64,000 nucleotides of DNA, taken from positions 10,354,001-10,418,000 of the forward strand of contig JBITNC010000002.1 of assembly GCA_050084985.1 (NCBI GenBank), written 5' to 3'. The notes beneath the pieces were generated by a model. That model made no database searches, was not told the origin of the DNA, and was given only the letters and a program-made list of their open reading frames with translations. The DNA is from Nageia nagi (lineage: Eukaryota; Pinophyta). A program made the position numbers and the translations under genes. Positions 45,640 through 57,652 of this stretch are shown here, one piece after another; the stretch's first letter is position 1; each line of letters starts with the position of its first letter.

Positions 45640-48150
45640 GTAGGCTATTGAATTCTTATGATGAACCTGGTATAGTGGCATGTGTTACAATTTTGTGAGC
45701 TACTCCAAACATAGTGTAGATGTTGGTGAACAAGAACTGAGCTACTGTCTTTGCTTTGTTGTTGGGAATCATTTTAACCTCTTTCCACTTAGTGACGTAA
45801 TCAGTGCACAGAATATGCTAGTGTTCTTTCAGATACGTTGATGTGATTGGTCTATTGAAGTCTTTCCCCACTTCTTAAAGGGTTCAAATGCAGCTATTGT
45901 CTTAGAGGTTTCTGTTATCTTTGTAACTGTTCTAGTCCCTGATAAGTGTTTTAATGATCTGCCATTGTAGAATGTTGTTGGTCCATAGTATCCAATATGC
46001 AATACTTTTGAGGCTGTCCGTTGGGCCTCATTGTTCCCATCATGAGGCTCATCAAAAGAAGCCTTGATGGGGGTTTGTCTTGGTGATCACATTTGCATAA
46101 AACATTGTGAACAAACAATTACAAAGGAAGTTATCAATCTAAGTAAGTCTTACACTCCCAATCATTATACTTATTTTCTTCGCTGTCCGATGATGTGGTA
46201 CCTAGAAAGTGACTAAATAGTTAGCTATATTAACATCATATGTCAACCTAAGAGTTACTGTAAATGTCTCTTCATCAGGAAATTTATGAGCTATTAGCAA
46301 ACCAAGGAGACATATCAAGTTCCTTAATAATATCATTGGGACTTGTAATGTGTTAGACTATCAGGTAGAGAATTGTACTTTCCTTGTAAATCAACTATAT
46401 TTAGATCATATCCTTGCAATAGGAGCAACAAATTAAATAATATGTGGTAACTGGTATGCTTATTGGTTTGTTCACTAAGTATTTAATTTCGCTATGACCA
46501 TTGTGAACAAATATGTTATACCCTATGATGCACTGTCAGAATTTAGTAAGGGCAAATACAATGGCCAAAAATTCCTTTTTTCTATCAGTTTAATTAACTT
46601 CATCTCTGGTTAGCCTTTTGCTTTGTTGCATACCCATGTCTTCACAAATTATGTAACAATAGCAATAGTGGTTAGGTGTATGGGAATAAAAGATAAGTGT
46701 AACAGAATATTGTGTAAAAGCATAGGTGTTAGAAATACATGTAAGAGAATATGTAAGATGTAACAAATACATGTAGAAAGTATGTGTGAAGGAATTTGTA
46801 ACATTATAAAACACTATTACATTCACAGTGAAGTTCATATGTAGAAAGCAAGCATATGAAAAAGTTAGCTTGGAAAATTGTATTGAGCTTGCTCAAGAAA
46901 GATGTTGCCCCTTCGAAATATCCTATGATATTCATAGTGAAGTTCATATTTCCTTAATGCCATTTTGATTATTATGTCTTCCTTTGCTTATTTGCCATCA
47001 ATTATCTGTTGCATGATTATTCTTTTCATAATACATATTGTTAATGTGTTTCCTCTGTTCAAGGATGATCTTTTCCACAGAATACCAGATATCTCTATGA
47101 AGGTTTGTTCTCATATCTTCCAAAGAAGAGATGCCCACCATAGGCTCAAATAATGTGGATTTAGTATCACTGTAATATTTTTATTGTAGGAACATAGTAT
47201 GATGCTTATACAATAGTGCATATAGCTGTTACCTTCTTTGTGCTTTTGACCTGAAACTGCACCTATTGCAAAATTAGATGCATTAGTTGAAATGTGGAAA
47301 GGAAGACTCCAATCATGTACCCTTAGATTGTACAATGGTTAAAACAATTTTTGACTGTATTGAAAGAAGTTTGACACTTCTTAGTCCACATATATTGATT
47401 GTCTTTAACCATTAATCCAAAAAGAGGTTTGACAGTTTTGTTGAAATCCTTGATAAATCTTTTATAAAATCCAGAATGTTAAAGAAAACTTTGTACCTTT
47501 TGTCTTTGTAGGTGGTGGTAGGTTTTGAATCAGTTCCAATTTGGGGGTGGGTAAGCTCAATGCCTCTATCACAATGAGATTACATTTGTCTCAGCTAAGA
47601 GCCATATGTGTATCTTTACTTTGCTGTAATACCTTTCAAGTTAATCAAAGCTTGATTAAAAGAACTACTATCGAAAGAAAAGTCATTAATTTAAATTTCA
47701 ATACAGTCATGCAAAAGATTGGAAAATGTACTCATCATGGATTGTTGAAATGTTGTAGGGGCATTAAATAACCTAAAAGTCATCACACTTTAAGAGTGCA
47801 GATACCCATAAACATGTGAAAATAGTTTTCTCATGATCCAGTTGTATCCATTGAAACCATATAAACATGAGAAAAATGGTTTGTGAGATAGAGTCTCTAA
47901 GACCTGATCAATAAATGGTAAAGGAAAATGCTCTCTTGGTGGCCTTTTTCTGAATTAGGAAACCCATTTACTGTCCATGATTGGGTAGATAAAATCAGTA
48001 TCCAGAGTAGTTTTTGAATCTCCTCTTTAATGATATCTACACCAGTTGCATTTAACATTCATTGTGGTTGCGTAATGGGGGATTGATTCTCATCAAACTA
48101 AATGCAGTGCGGGCAAAGGTCATGGCTAAGCCGTTTAAGATCATTGTAGT
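45640..48150 (-). mobile_element. Old minus-strand Ty3/gypsy pol remnant (RT, RNase H, integrase)
   Basis: Reading the minus strand from 48150 leftwards gives RT pieces (PFFSCLYGFNGYNWI, FRLFNAPTTFQQSMM, LLHDCIEI, YKRFIKDFNKTVKPLFGL). RNase H follows (WSLPFHISTNASNFAIGAV at about 47270-47315) and then integrase (AFEPFKKWGKTS, CTDYVTKWKEVK, FLFTNIYTMFGVAHKIV near 45680-45900). The order RT-RH-INT shows a Ty3/gypsy element, and the C-T-D-Y-V-T-K-W motif is common in Tat/Athila-type integrases. Every domain is broken many times, far more than in the chromovirus. LTRs could not be assigned with certainty. Confidence 0.75.
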
Positions 48151-48164
48151 TGTAGACAAACCTA

Positions 48165-48890
48165 AAAGGCAATGTATTTAAATATATGCAGTTATATTTG
48201 TCTACAAAATGAAAAATATGTTAATAGCAATATGCAGAATTAGATATTGGACTAGGCTATTGCAAAAAGTTGGAGATTGTATGGAGGTTGTGGATCTAAG
48301 ACAGGCAATCTGTAATTTTGGAGCAGGAATCATGGCATTCTGAAGTGTTTGATATTTTTTTTATGTTGGTTGGACAATAGATCTAGGTGATATTGGGCCG
48401 AGTTTGGTTCTTAGAATTTATTTGAGGTAAATTTGGCTCAGGGTCAAATCATCCACATTCTAGGATAGGGATCCCTAAATACCCAATATTCTGGGATAGG
48501 AATCCCAAAATGCCCAATGTTTTAGGATAGAGGTCTTAAAATGCCCAATGTTTGGGGACAAGAGGTGCGAATTTCGGTGTTTGCAAAAGTTGGAGTGTAT
48601 CATATTCTGATTGGTGCGTCTTGCCAAATTGTGTGCAACTTTGACTTGCTTCCAAAAGTGTTAGCTTTGAGGCATTTAGAATATTAGAGCATGTACAACC
48701 TTGGATCTGAAATTCCAAGATGAATGATGAAATGAACCTTTGCTTTTGTTTGGATAAATAGGTTCTTTTAGAGTGAAGTAAATGGTATAGGTTTTCCCTT
48801 TGGCTTTGAATTTTTGTAAAAGATTGTCTATAAATTTATAATATTTTGGCGATGAGATCTTCATCGGTATGAAGCCTAGTTGCTTCATTC
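48165..48890. repeat. Diverged dispersed repeat, copy 1 (possible LTR)
   Basis: It shares scattered blocks in the same order and direction with 54365-54890. These include CAGAATT.GATACT, TGGAGGTTGTGGA, AATTTGGCTCA, several CCAAAATG.(C/T)CAA units and GGCATTTAGAAT followed by TTAGAGCAT. Identity is perhaps 60-65 percent. The two copies could be the LTRs of an old minus-strand element. Confidence 0.5.
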
Positions 48891-50445
48891 TTAAACTTAT
48901 GGCATTGTATTTGGTAAAACTTTGGAGGCCCCTTTATGGTTGTGTTCACATTTTGATTCTTGTGCATAAAGGTTTTGTAATGCTTTTGTATGTGTTATCC
49001 TCAAATTTTTGAGGAGACCCCTATTTTTGAATTTTAGTGTGGATGTCAAATGTTCTATCTTGTTGTAGCATGCATAGATTGTCTAAAGAAACATTTGTGC
49101 ATGATTAGCTTTAATTTTGTGATTATAAGTTAGATATGTTGTTTTTGGCACTGAAATAATAGGTTTTTTGGTTACTTGTTTATCGCTAAAACAATATAAA
49201 TACCCTCATTGTAAAGGAGGAGATCATTACAAGAAGAGATTGTCATGACTTGAGAGTTTATGCTTCTGAAATTGCTAGGATGTAATTTTGCCCACATGGG
49301 CCCATTAGAATATTTTTGAAATTTTGGTTATTGCATCTGTTAGATACCTCAAAGAGATAATGTGTATCTCAAAGGTCACCATGGAAGGTGAATCCATACA
49401 ATCATATTCACGTTGTATTTACACAATTCATGGACATAATCCAATTTTTCATTTCCTTCTTTTGTGGCATGCAAGATTTGGGCATCTCAATTTTGATGAT
49501 CTTCATTTGTTGAAAAACAGAGGTCTTTTGGGATTGCCTACCATTCCTAGGAACATAGAACCATGCTTTTGTGAAGCATGTGTCCTAGGAAAGCACAACA
49601 AACAACCTTTTCTTGATTCAAAATTTAGAGCATGTAGAAAGCTAGAACTCATACACTTTGATTTGTGTGGTCCACTGCCTATCCCTTCTGCTGTTTGAAA
49701 CAAATATATCATGACTCTCATTGATGATTATACTAGAATGTGTTGGGTGCATTTGTTGAAGAACAAGTTCGAATGTTTTGAAAAGTTTAACCAATTTCAT
49801 GTTATGATTGAGAAAGAAGCTCACATTGATATTGGAACACTTCATTCTGATAATGGGGGTGAATATATATTAGATGAATTCAAAAACTATCTTAGTCGGC
49901 ATGAATTAAGCATCAAACAATTGTTCCCTACAATCCACAACCAAATGGTGTAGTTGAAAGGATGAATAGAACGTTGTTGAATATGACTCGGGCAATGTTG
50001 TTTTTCAAGAATGTAAAAATGATGTTTTGGGGTGATGCAGTTCAATGTGCAATGTATGTCAGAAACATATGTCCATCTCATGCTCTTGATAACAAGACAT
50101 TATAGGAAATGTGGTTTGGCCATCTTCCTTCGGTTTGACATCTCAGGGTTTTTGGTTCCACATGTTATGCCCTAGTCCCTAAGGAACAAAGAAGCAAACT
50201 TGGTGCTAGAGTCGAAAATGTATTTTCTGAGGGTACTTAGATACTACCAAGGGCTACAAGCTTTATGACGAGGTAAACAAAAAGTTCCTCTTTGCAAGGG
50301 ACATCACTTTTTTTGAATGTTCCAAGAGCGACATGACTGTAGAGCGGAAATTTGATCACCTTGATAGGTTTACCCATGGAAAACACTTTCTTGAAGTAAA
50401 CTATGAGATTCCAAATCTTGAGGGGGTATTCCCTATATTGGATCA

Positions 50446-50714
50446 TGTTAAGATCTTGGGTGTGCCGGTTCACTAACAGGTCGACCTTTTGGTGTAACGG
50501 TTCATAACATTTGGTATCAGAGCAGGCCATACATCCCAAGTTCGAATCCCCAGAAAGGGCTACTGTGGAAAGGGCTACCTAGAGAAGACTAGAGTGAGAG
50601 CCGCCACAAGTGAGAGCCATCGAGGACGTCGGATGCGGAGCGTGGTGGAATGTTAAGATCTTGGGTGTGCGGATTCACTAATAGGTCGACCTTTTGGTGT
50701 AACGGTTCATAACA
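50446..50714 (+). mobile_element. TRIM/SMART miniature LTR retrotransposon, 269 bp
   Basis: Two 64 bp direct LTRs (50446-50509 and 50651-50714) differ at three positions. Both start TGTTAAGATCTTGGG and end GGTTCATAACA. The primer-binding site TGGTATCAGAGC (50512-50523) lies two bases inside, and GTGGTGGAA before the right LTR can serve as PPT. Flanks GATCA (50441-50445) and AATCA (50715-50719) look like a target duplication with one G-to-A change. The 141 bp interior has no coding capacity but contains GTTCGAATCC (50540-50549). Such elements must use proteins from autonomous retrotransposons. Confidence 0.92.
50512..50523 (+). other. Primer-binding site of the TRIM
   Basis: TGGTATCAGAGC matches the initiator Met tRNA complement exactly, in the correct position after the left 64 bp LTR. 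Confidence 0.92.
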
Positions 50715-52534
50715 AATCAATCTTTGGAATCTACACCACTTGTGCCAGTTCCTAAAGAATCAATTCCGATAGCATAGACACCTCCTCCACAACAATAATC
50801 TTCTTCCTCTTTGTTAGTTCCAGCAGCTCCTTTGGATGATATGATTGGTAGGTTGAGTCCTAATGGTACTGAAGAACCTTCTCAACTTGTTGAGCAACCA
50901 AAAAAATCATAGAAGATTCCTAAGTGGCTCTCCAAAACACTCCAAAGTGTTCATCCTGATGAAGTTGGAAAGACGAGAACTAGGAGTTCCTAAAGAGAAA
51001 GACTAAAAGATGGAGTAGCAAAGGATTTAGATTCAGGTGATGATATTGATGATATGGAATGTTCATTTGATTGTGAATTAAATTTCTCTACTAATTATGA
51101 GTGGACTTCCTTTAAAGAAGCTTTTTCTCATGATGTCTAGAAAGATGCTATGGAGTATAATGCTCTCATCAAGAATGGGACTTGGAAGTTGGAGGATCCT
51201 ACATATGGAACCAAACCTATTGGATGCAAGTGGTTCTACAAAAACAAGTACAGATTAGACGACTTAATTGAGAAACACAAACGAGGCTTGTGGCTAAGGG
51301 TTTTGCACAGAAAGAAGGTATTGACTATCATGAGACCTTTGCTCCTACAACTAAATGGGCTACTATTCATTCTTTGTTGGCAATGTCAACTCAGTATGAA
51401 TGGAAAGTTCATCAAATGGATGTGAAGACTGTTTTCTTGAATGGTGATTTGAAAGGGAACGTGTACATGAAACAACCAAAAGGATTTGCAGTGAAGGGTC
51501 AAGAACATAAGGTTTGCAAGCTCATCAAGACTTTGAATGACCTAAAGCAAGTTCTAGTATGAGAAGCTTACTGAGCATCTTTTAAAAATCAATTTTGAAC
51601 ACTATAACCTTGATGATGCAACTTTATTTGTCAAGAGAGTTGGCATGATTGTTGTATTTCTTGTAGTGTATGTAGATGATCTATTGACAATAAGGAACAA
51701 TGAAGGATACATTGCATCTGTAAAAAAAAGAATTGAAGAAAGGTTTTGAAATGACAAATATGGGGCATCTTCACTATTACTTGGTTGTTGAAGTGAATCA
51801 AACATCCAATTACATATTCATTTCCCAAAGCAAGTACATTGGAGAACTGTTGAATAAATTTGACATGCAAAATTGTAAACCTCTTTTTACTCCAATGGAA
51901 CAACATTTGAAGTTGCAATCAATTGAAGGGAACCTATTTGTGGATGCTACAAAATATAGACAACTCAATGGAAGTCTCATTTATCTGACATTGGGTAGCA
52001 GGAAAATGAGTCCTTAGATATTTGAAGGGAACTCAAGATTTTGGACTCAAATATTCCAAGGTGAGAGACTTCAGATTGGTTGGATATTCAAATTCAGACT
52101 TTGATGGAGACAAAGAGAATGGAGTTCCAACTTTAAGCTATCTCATGTGTCTTGGATCGACAACTATCTCTTGGAGGTCACAAAAACAATCCATTCCAGC
52201 AGATTCGAGTACAGAGGCATAATATGTGGCTGTTGCAGAGGTAACAAAGGAGATTGTGTGGCTCAGGAAGATACTAGAAGATTTGCAAGAGAAACAAGGG
52301 CAACCAACTCCATTATGCAATACAATTGGCCAGGAATCCAAAATTCCATGATCGAACTAAACACATCAACACAAAGTTTCATTTGATTGGATATCATGTA
52401 GAGGCCAAGACAATTCAGCTGAAACATTGTTCTATTGAGGAGCAAATTGCCGACATTTTCACCAAAGCACTTGGATGAGAAAAGTTTGGGAAGTTCATAA
52501 AGATGCTAATACCCCTTCGAATTAAGAGGGGGAA

Positions 52535-52742
52535 TGTTAGATACCAAATCCAGTTATTATTGTATTATAGTAAGTAGGAATATATTTACTATTTTTAGTA
52601 AATTCGGATGCATATGTAATTAGGTAGTTTAAGAGTCATGTAGAATAGATAATGTGTATCTCAAAGGTCACCATGGAAGGTGAAACTGTACAGTCATCTT
52701 CAAGTTGTATTTACACAATTCTTGACCATAATCCAATGCTTT
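52535..52742 (+). repeat. Right LTR of Copia 2 (end approximate)
   Basis: It starts TGTTAGATACC after the PPT. Its second half (ATAATGTGTATCTCAAAGGTC to CCATAATCCAA) is repeated at 49355-49447. The 3' end cannot be fixed because the left copy lacks a primer site to mark the border. Confidence 0.7.
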
Positions 52743-53159
52743 TTGATCTTGGAGTTATTACTGACCTGACACCATCAAGCCTTGTAGACATTATAGTTAT
52801 GTTTTATTGACTTCTCAATGCTTTTCCTCAATTTTTAATATATGTGCACTTATTAGTTGTTGAAATCAAGTCTTTTTCAATTTCTAGTAGTTTTTGCTAA
52901 TTATTTAATATTGGTTTCATATTGTGTGTTGTTATCAAGCCTTACAATTAACTTAATGTGCACTGATTAAATTGGTTTTAGTTTTGTGCTTTATCATTGC
53001 ATGTTTAGCTAGATTATGTATGATAGTGAGGTGGATTGTGTGGCTTTTAAATGTACTTGCATCAAGTTTTATCAGTTGCAAGTGCTTAGGAATTTGTTTC
53101 AACTCCTAGCTTTGCTCTTTTTTTTTTTTTTTTAAATTTGCCTTTTGATGTGTAGGGCC
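52743..53159. other. AT-rich DNA, no gene seen
   Basis: No domain was recognised. A run of about 17 T lies near 53119-53136. Confidence 0.4.
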
Positions 53160-54210
53160 CAAGGCAAACCCCAAGCTGAGACAACTCTTTCTTTGTGTCC
53201 TCAACTGCTATGGATATAACTCCTCTACTTAGGTTTTAGGTCTTTGTAGTCCTCAATTGCTAGATTGGCTAGGGACCATGTTGTTAACAAGGAGAATCTG
53301 AGGCTCTTAGAGTTTTTGGCTTTTTTCAATGCCAAAAAAGCAATGCCAAAAAAGCTCAACCAGGATGAACCTATTATGTTCAGTTGTGTGTTAGTACCTT
53401 GAGTTTTGATTGCCTCCAATTCTTTAAGTGTTTGATGTATCTCTTTGGATAACTTTGTTTGCTCTTTTTTTTTTTTGGCTATTCCTTAATCTATTCCACT
53501 TCTAAAGTTGTTTTGGCAAAGATTCCTCTTATTTTTCTATTTCCATCAAAGGAATTCTTTCACTTGAGGTAATTCCATATGTCGTTCTTAAGAGGATAGC
53601 TTTTGGAGAGTAGATGAAAAGTATATTATTATTCTCATCTAGTGTTAGCCCTTCAAAAGTTAAAAATTGGTGAATCATCTTGGCTTTCTTGACAGATTGT
53701 TGGAATGATTGTTGTCTACTTTTGTTGATGTTGTTTCCTTATTATGTGTAGTCTCATGCATTGACTTCTACCACTGCTTTTGATGGTAGATCATGGTGTA
53801 GGCATTCCTAATGTCGATGTGTTTGACAAGAGCTTGTTGTTCTTTAACTGGAAGGACATGTGATGGTAGTTCAAGGGAAACATTGTTATTCATATTGATC
53901 TCACTCCTTTGTGTAGCAATTGGGTTCTTATGAGATTGATTATCTTGATTTTCTAATTCACTAATATTGTCATTTTCCCAATCATCATGTGAATTGCAAT
54001 GGTGATTATCATTATTTGTTGTGTCATCATTTTTATTTTTGTTGAGGCAATTTGAAATTTGCATTTCTGAATTGAAATGTCTTCATTTATGTTAATTGTA
54101 GCATATATTAGCTCATAGTCTACATCATCATTGACCTCTTCTTGGCTATCCTTTCACTTGTTGGTTTGCTAGCAGTTTCAGATCTATTTGGTTTAGATAT
54201 TGAAGAAAAC
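53160..54210 (-). pseudogene. Possible gag-like remnant, minus strand
   Basis: From about 54207 leftwards the minus strand opens with M-F-S-S-I-S-K-P-N-R-S-E-T-A-S-K. An open piece at 53768-54064 then has an Asn/Asp/His-rich stretch followed by L-P-S-H-V-L-P-V-K-E-Q-Q-A-L-V-K-H-I-D. More broken pieces extend to 53225. No domain was identified. Its place, just downstream (on the minus strand) of a repeat that may be an LTR, suggests a gag region. This is inference only. Confidence 0.3.
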
Positions 54211-54364
54211 ATGAATGAAAATAGAGTTTGAAAGAAATGTGGTGCCCTAATTTGTAAACGTAGGAGCTTTACAAATCAAACTCTTGAGAGAACTATAAAT
54301 AGGTAGGAACAAAACCACTCAAATCAATACAAAAATCAGGTTCACCAAAAATGTAAACAATAAT

Positions 54365-54890
54365 AAAAAACAATGTATTAAAATATGGCAATTTTTCTTG
54401 TTTGCAAAATGAAAAATAGATAACGAGCAGTTTACAGAATTGGATACTACAGATTAGGCTAGTGTAGAAACATGGAGAGGAGATACAAATAAGCCTTATT
54501 TGGAGGTTGTGGACCGAATATAGGTTTTTGAACAACTTGCAATCTTATAGGATGAATTTTTGTTTTGCAACATTTAATGAATTTTGAGCACGAGCGATAA
54601 ATATATTTAGGCTATATTGAATTGAGATGGGGAACCCGTTCACAACCAATTTGGCTCAAGAGTTAGGTCGCCCACACTTTGAGAAAGGAGTTCCAAAATG
54701 TTCAACATTTTGAGATGAGAGGTACAAAATGCTCATGTTTTGGGATTTTCAAAATTTGGTTTTGATACCTGTATGTTTGATTCAACTAAATAATGAAGAA
54801 TGTGTTTGACCTGTTATAAGTGTTAGTATTACGGCATTTAGAATCTTAGAGCATTGCTTTTGCTTTTTATAGAATTGAGAAGCCTGATTT
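54365..54890. repeat. Diverged dispersed repeat, copy 2 (possible LTR)
   Basis: Counterpart of 48165-48890, same direction, including a series of imperfect CCAAAATG units around 54690-54740 and GGCATTTAGAATCTTAGAGC near 54834. The telomere-type array follows 25 bp later. Confidence 0.5.
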
Positions 54891-54915
54891 TTAAGTTCAC
54901 CTAGATGGATCTGTC

Positions 54916-54949
54916 CCCTAAACCCTAAACCCTAAACCCTAAACCCTAA
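54916..54949. repeat. Short interstitial telomere-type array (CCCTAAA, about 5 units)
   Basis: Nearly five perfect CCCTAAA units in 34 bp, the Arabidopsis-type plant telomere sequence. It may be a relic of double-strand break repair by telomerase or a telo-box-like cluster. It is too short to be a real chromosome end. Confidence 0.95.
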
Positions 54950-56396
54950 TATGATGTGTACATGAGAGAATGCTAAATTAGAAGATTTTGCTTAAGTTAG
55001 AATAGCTCAGAGTGGCATTTCTACATACATCAGTTAAATTATCTAAATAAATTCATTTTAGATATTTAAAATGGAATTTTAATTGTCTACAGTAGTCCCA
55101 TGCGAAAGCACGTATATACTTCTTTTGAAAAGAATAACACTCTTTTCATTTTCAGTAAGCTTTCCTTTCATCATCTGCCAGGTCTTTCAATTTCAGTTTG
55201 GATGATGAGGATGATTCAATTTTCTCGTTGGTACCCAAAAATCAGTTGATTGTTGATCCAATGTATCTGCCACTGTACGACAATTCTGATGTGAAGCAGT
55301 TTCATAAACATAATTTTTGTTTAAGCCACCGACAAAAAGATTGATTAAGATGTCGCCTTCATCTCGCTTCTTGATATCATGACAATATTTCAATGTACAG
55401 ACAGGTTAAGGGATAGAAATTGTTAAAAATTTACTACCTGTGTTAGGCTTAGTTATATCATGAAGTGGTTTGGCTGGAGGATATAGATATACCTTGTTTT
55501 ATCTCATCACAAGTACTGGTCATCATGTCACCTCTACAGCCAATATTTTGAATATCAAAAACCAGTGAAGGTCTGCCTTATATTAGTGAACGACCTCCAG
55601 ATTACTTTTTAGGTTCTAATACCACAGTAAATGTCTAACATTTCATCAAGTTGGATTGTAGAGCAGTCAAGTAGTTGAAGGGCTTTTTCAGTTTTCCTAG
55701 ATCTAATCTTAATTTCGTGTGGATCTCAAATCTCATATATAAATGGCAGCCCCCAAGTCTATGAGGACCTTTGGGATTACTTGCCAAACAATTATTATGT
55801 CGATCATTGGGCTTCTGGGATCTCCATACTTTGGAAACTTTTTATCACCTATGATCATATTTTAATGTTTCCCAACTATCGAAATCGTGTTAGGATCTTT
55901 TGATTTTTTTCCTTTCCTCTTCCTAGAGGGTTTCCTCAGCTAAACAAGCAAGGGCATCTCACATGGCTTGTACAGGAGGGTATCAAGAAGAAATCTTTGA
56001 AAGATGAATGTGATTCGAAGGAAGGGATATGTTGTATTGAAACCTGTAATCTGTGTGGAGAAGGGGCTGAAATGTTATTTAGCTTGAGACAAATTAACAT
56101 GTGGCAGCAGTTCATGCTGTTGTGGTTGTGGAGTTTAGTCAGATGGAAGTTATGACTGGTACATTTCTCTGTGTATGATCAGTGGGATGTTGTGTTTCTT
56201 GTGCAGAACTAGTACGATGCCTAGTATGATGTTTTGTTTAACTGACATCTTCTACCATTCCTGGTTTTGATCTTCAAGTATGGGACTAGGTGGATTCTGT
56301 TAACTTGACCCTTAAAGTATGAGGGAGCTACAGAAGTCCGGATAAAGGCAATCATAAATCAGACATCAGAAAATCCATTGCAATCTTTAGTCTTGT

Positions 56397-56600
56397 GGCT
56401 GGTGGGTTGGAGGCTGAATAATAATGTTCGTAATCGGAAAAAGCGCAGAGTTTTCAATGAGACTTATTTCAAATCCTTCCTCAGCAAAATGTAAGAAGAA
56501 ACAAATTCCCACAGTTCAGTGGCAGAAGAGTTGGAGTACTGAATAATTCTGTTTACAATCTGAAAAGGAGTGCAAAATTCACTGACGCTTCTTTCATCTG
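56397..56600. repeat. Imperfect direct duplication, about 128 bp spacing
   Basis: The block with GTTGGAGGCTGAATAATAAT...GGAAAAAGCGCAGAGTTTTC near 56405-56455 recurs as GTTGGAGTACTGAATAATTC...GAAAAGGAGTGCAAAATTC near 56530-56580. Confidence 0.6.
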
Positions 56601-57311
56601 CTTGATGCAAGCACCCTCAGGTGCTTAACCCATCCAATCAATGATATTGTCAGATAGTATTTCTGTGTTCTCTCTAGTTTAATTTGCAGTTATGAAGTCA
56701 TTGGTGAATATCTGCATTTAGCTTGTATCCTTCTTCTTTGTGCCCCTACCAGCCATAGGTGAACACTGTTTTTAAGTGATTTTTTTGAACCCTACTTGTT
56801 GTTTTAGAAGGATGGGAAGTTTTTGGCATTTTTTTCTTAGACTATATTTTAATGTACTGCTTTTGTGATATATAGAGAACCTAAGTTGCCGTATGACATT
56901 TTTTAGATAATGTATTGCTCTATCACATTGTTAACGCACCATGTTGTTCTTGTTCGATGATACTGACATAGAATTTAAGGTTTGTTCATTTTGTATTTCA
57001 GACATTTTGACATGTTATAGTGGGATTCAAATATGGTAATAGAAATCTTGCTTGCATTCTTCAGAGTAAACAGATGGATTTGCATTTATACTAATTTAAG
57101 TTCTCAGATCTTCGTTGTTTTATTATCTGGTTGTCTACAGAAAACAAAAAGTAAAAAATTTGCCAATGCAATTAACCTATATCTGCAGAAGATGTCTATA
57201 TTAGAATTTCATGTGTAACAGTTTTCAGTATTATCAATTTCGTTTTTACTTTCCAGGCTTTGTATGTTCATTGGTTTATCTAAAATCTCATGACTTTTCA
57301 TCTGCAGTTCT

Positions 57312-57393
57312 TGCATTAGGCGGGACAATACCAGTGGCTGCAGAGTGTCCTGTGAGCCTTGTAGATCATGATGGCACATTCATTGACTTCTAA
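57312..57393 (+). other. Possible orphan terminal exon
   Basis: A TTTTCATCTGCAG acceptor-like sequence ends near 57307. An open stretch reading L-A-L-G-G-T-I-P-V-A-A-E-C-P-V-S-L-V-D-H then runs to a TAA at 57391. It is locally GC-richer than its surroundings. No partner exon and no family were identified, so it may be chance or a gene relic. Confidence 0.2.
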
Positions 57394-57491
57394 TTTATAT
57401 AGAGAATGAAGGCAAAATTCATTGTTTAAAAAGCAAATTAAGATGTTGATGCTGTGGGGCATTGTTTCCTCTTGCATTGGTTCTGTGTCAA

Positions 57492-57652
57492 CACAGATCC
57501 TTTTAGATCTCATTTTTGTTGGGAATGCAGATATTCCAGTTGCATCAATGGTGAATTGTAAAGTGGAATGTCAAACAAGATCCTTTAAGATATCATTTTT
57601 GTCGGAAATGCGGATATTTTAGTTGCATCACTGGTAGACTGTAAGGCAGATA
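57492..57652. repeat. Imperfect tandem duplication of about 82 bp
   Basis: Two units contain AGATCCTTT(T/A)AGAT and ATCATTTTTG-like sequence, then GG(G/A)AATGC(A/G)GATAT and AGTTGCATCA. Differences are mostly transitions. Confidence 0.75.

Larger units (their letters stand above)
49447..52520 (+). pseudogene. Copia 2 pol remnant: integrase, reverse transcriptase, RNase H
   Basis: The gag-pre-integrase finger reads LLWHARFGHLNFDDL with CFCEACVLGKH. The integrase core has LIHFDLCGPLP, TLIDDYTRMCWVH and HSDNGGEY. After the TRIM, RT pieces include KPIGCKWFYKNKY, AKGFAQKEGIDYHETFAP, HQMDVKTVFLNGDL and VYVDDLLTI. RNase H has YSNSDFDGDKENG, SWRSQKQSIPADSSTEA and, in another frame, the ADIFTKALG end near 52455-52480. 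Frameshifts separate most pieces. Order INT-RT-RH is Copia-type. Copia 2 differs in sequence from Copia 1 and belongs to another lineage. Confidence 0.85.
49338..52742 (+). mobile_element. Decayed Copia retrotransposon (Copia 2) with internal deletion and TRIM insertion
   Basis: The right LTR starts at 52535 after a polypurine tract (AAGAGGGGGAA, about 52524-52534) with TGTTAGATACC. The left end at 49338 begins with the same TGTTAGATACC. It then jumps to the LTR's later part (from ATAATGTGTATCTCAAAGG) and, about 60 bp later, directly to the gag-pre-integrase region. Part of the LTR, the primer site, gag and protease are therefore deleted. Remaining pol has integrase, RT and RNase H. A 269 bp TRIM sits at 50446-50714. 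Confidence 0.85.

Noticed and set aside
55193-55393. 66-codon minus-strand open frame with a helical look
   Set aside because: It might be a gag relic, but no family could be recognised and the flanks are not coding. Left unassigned.
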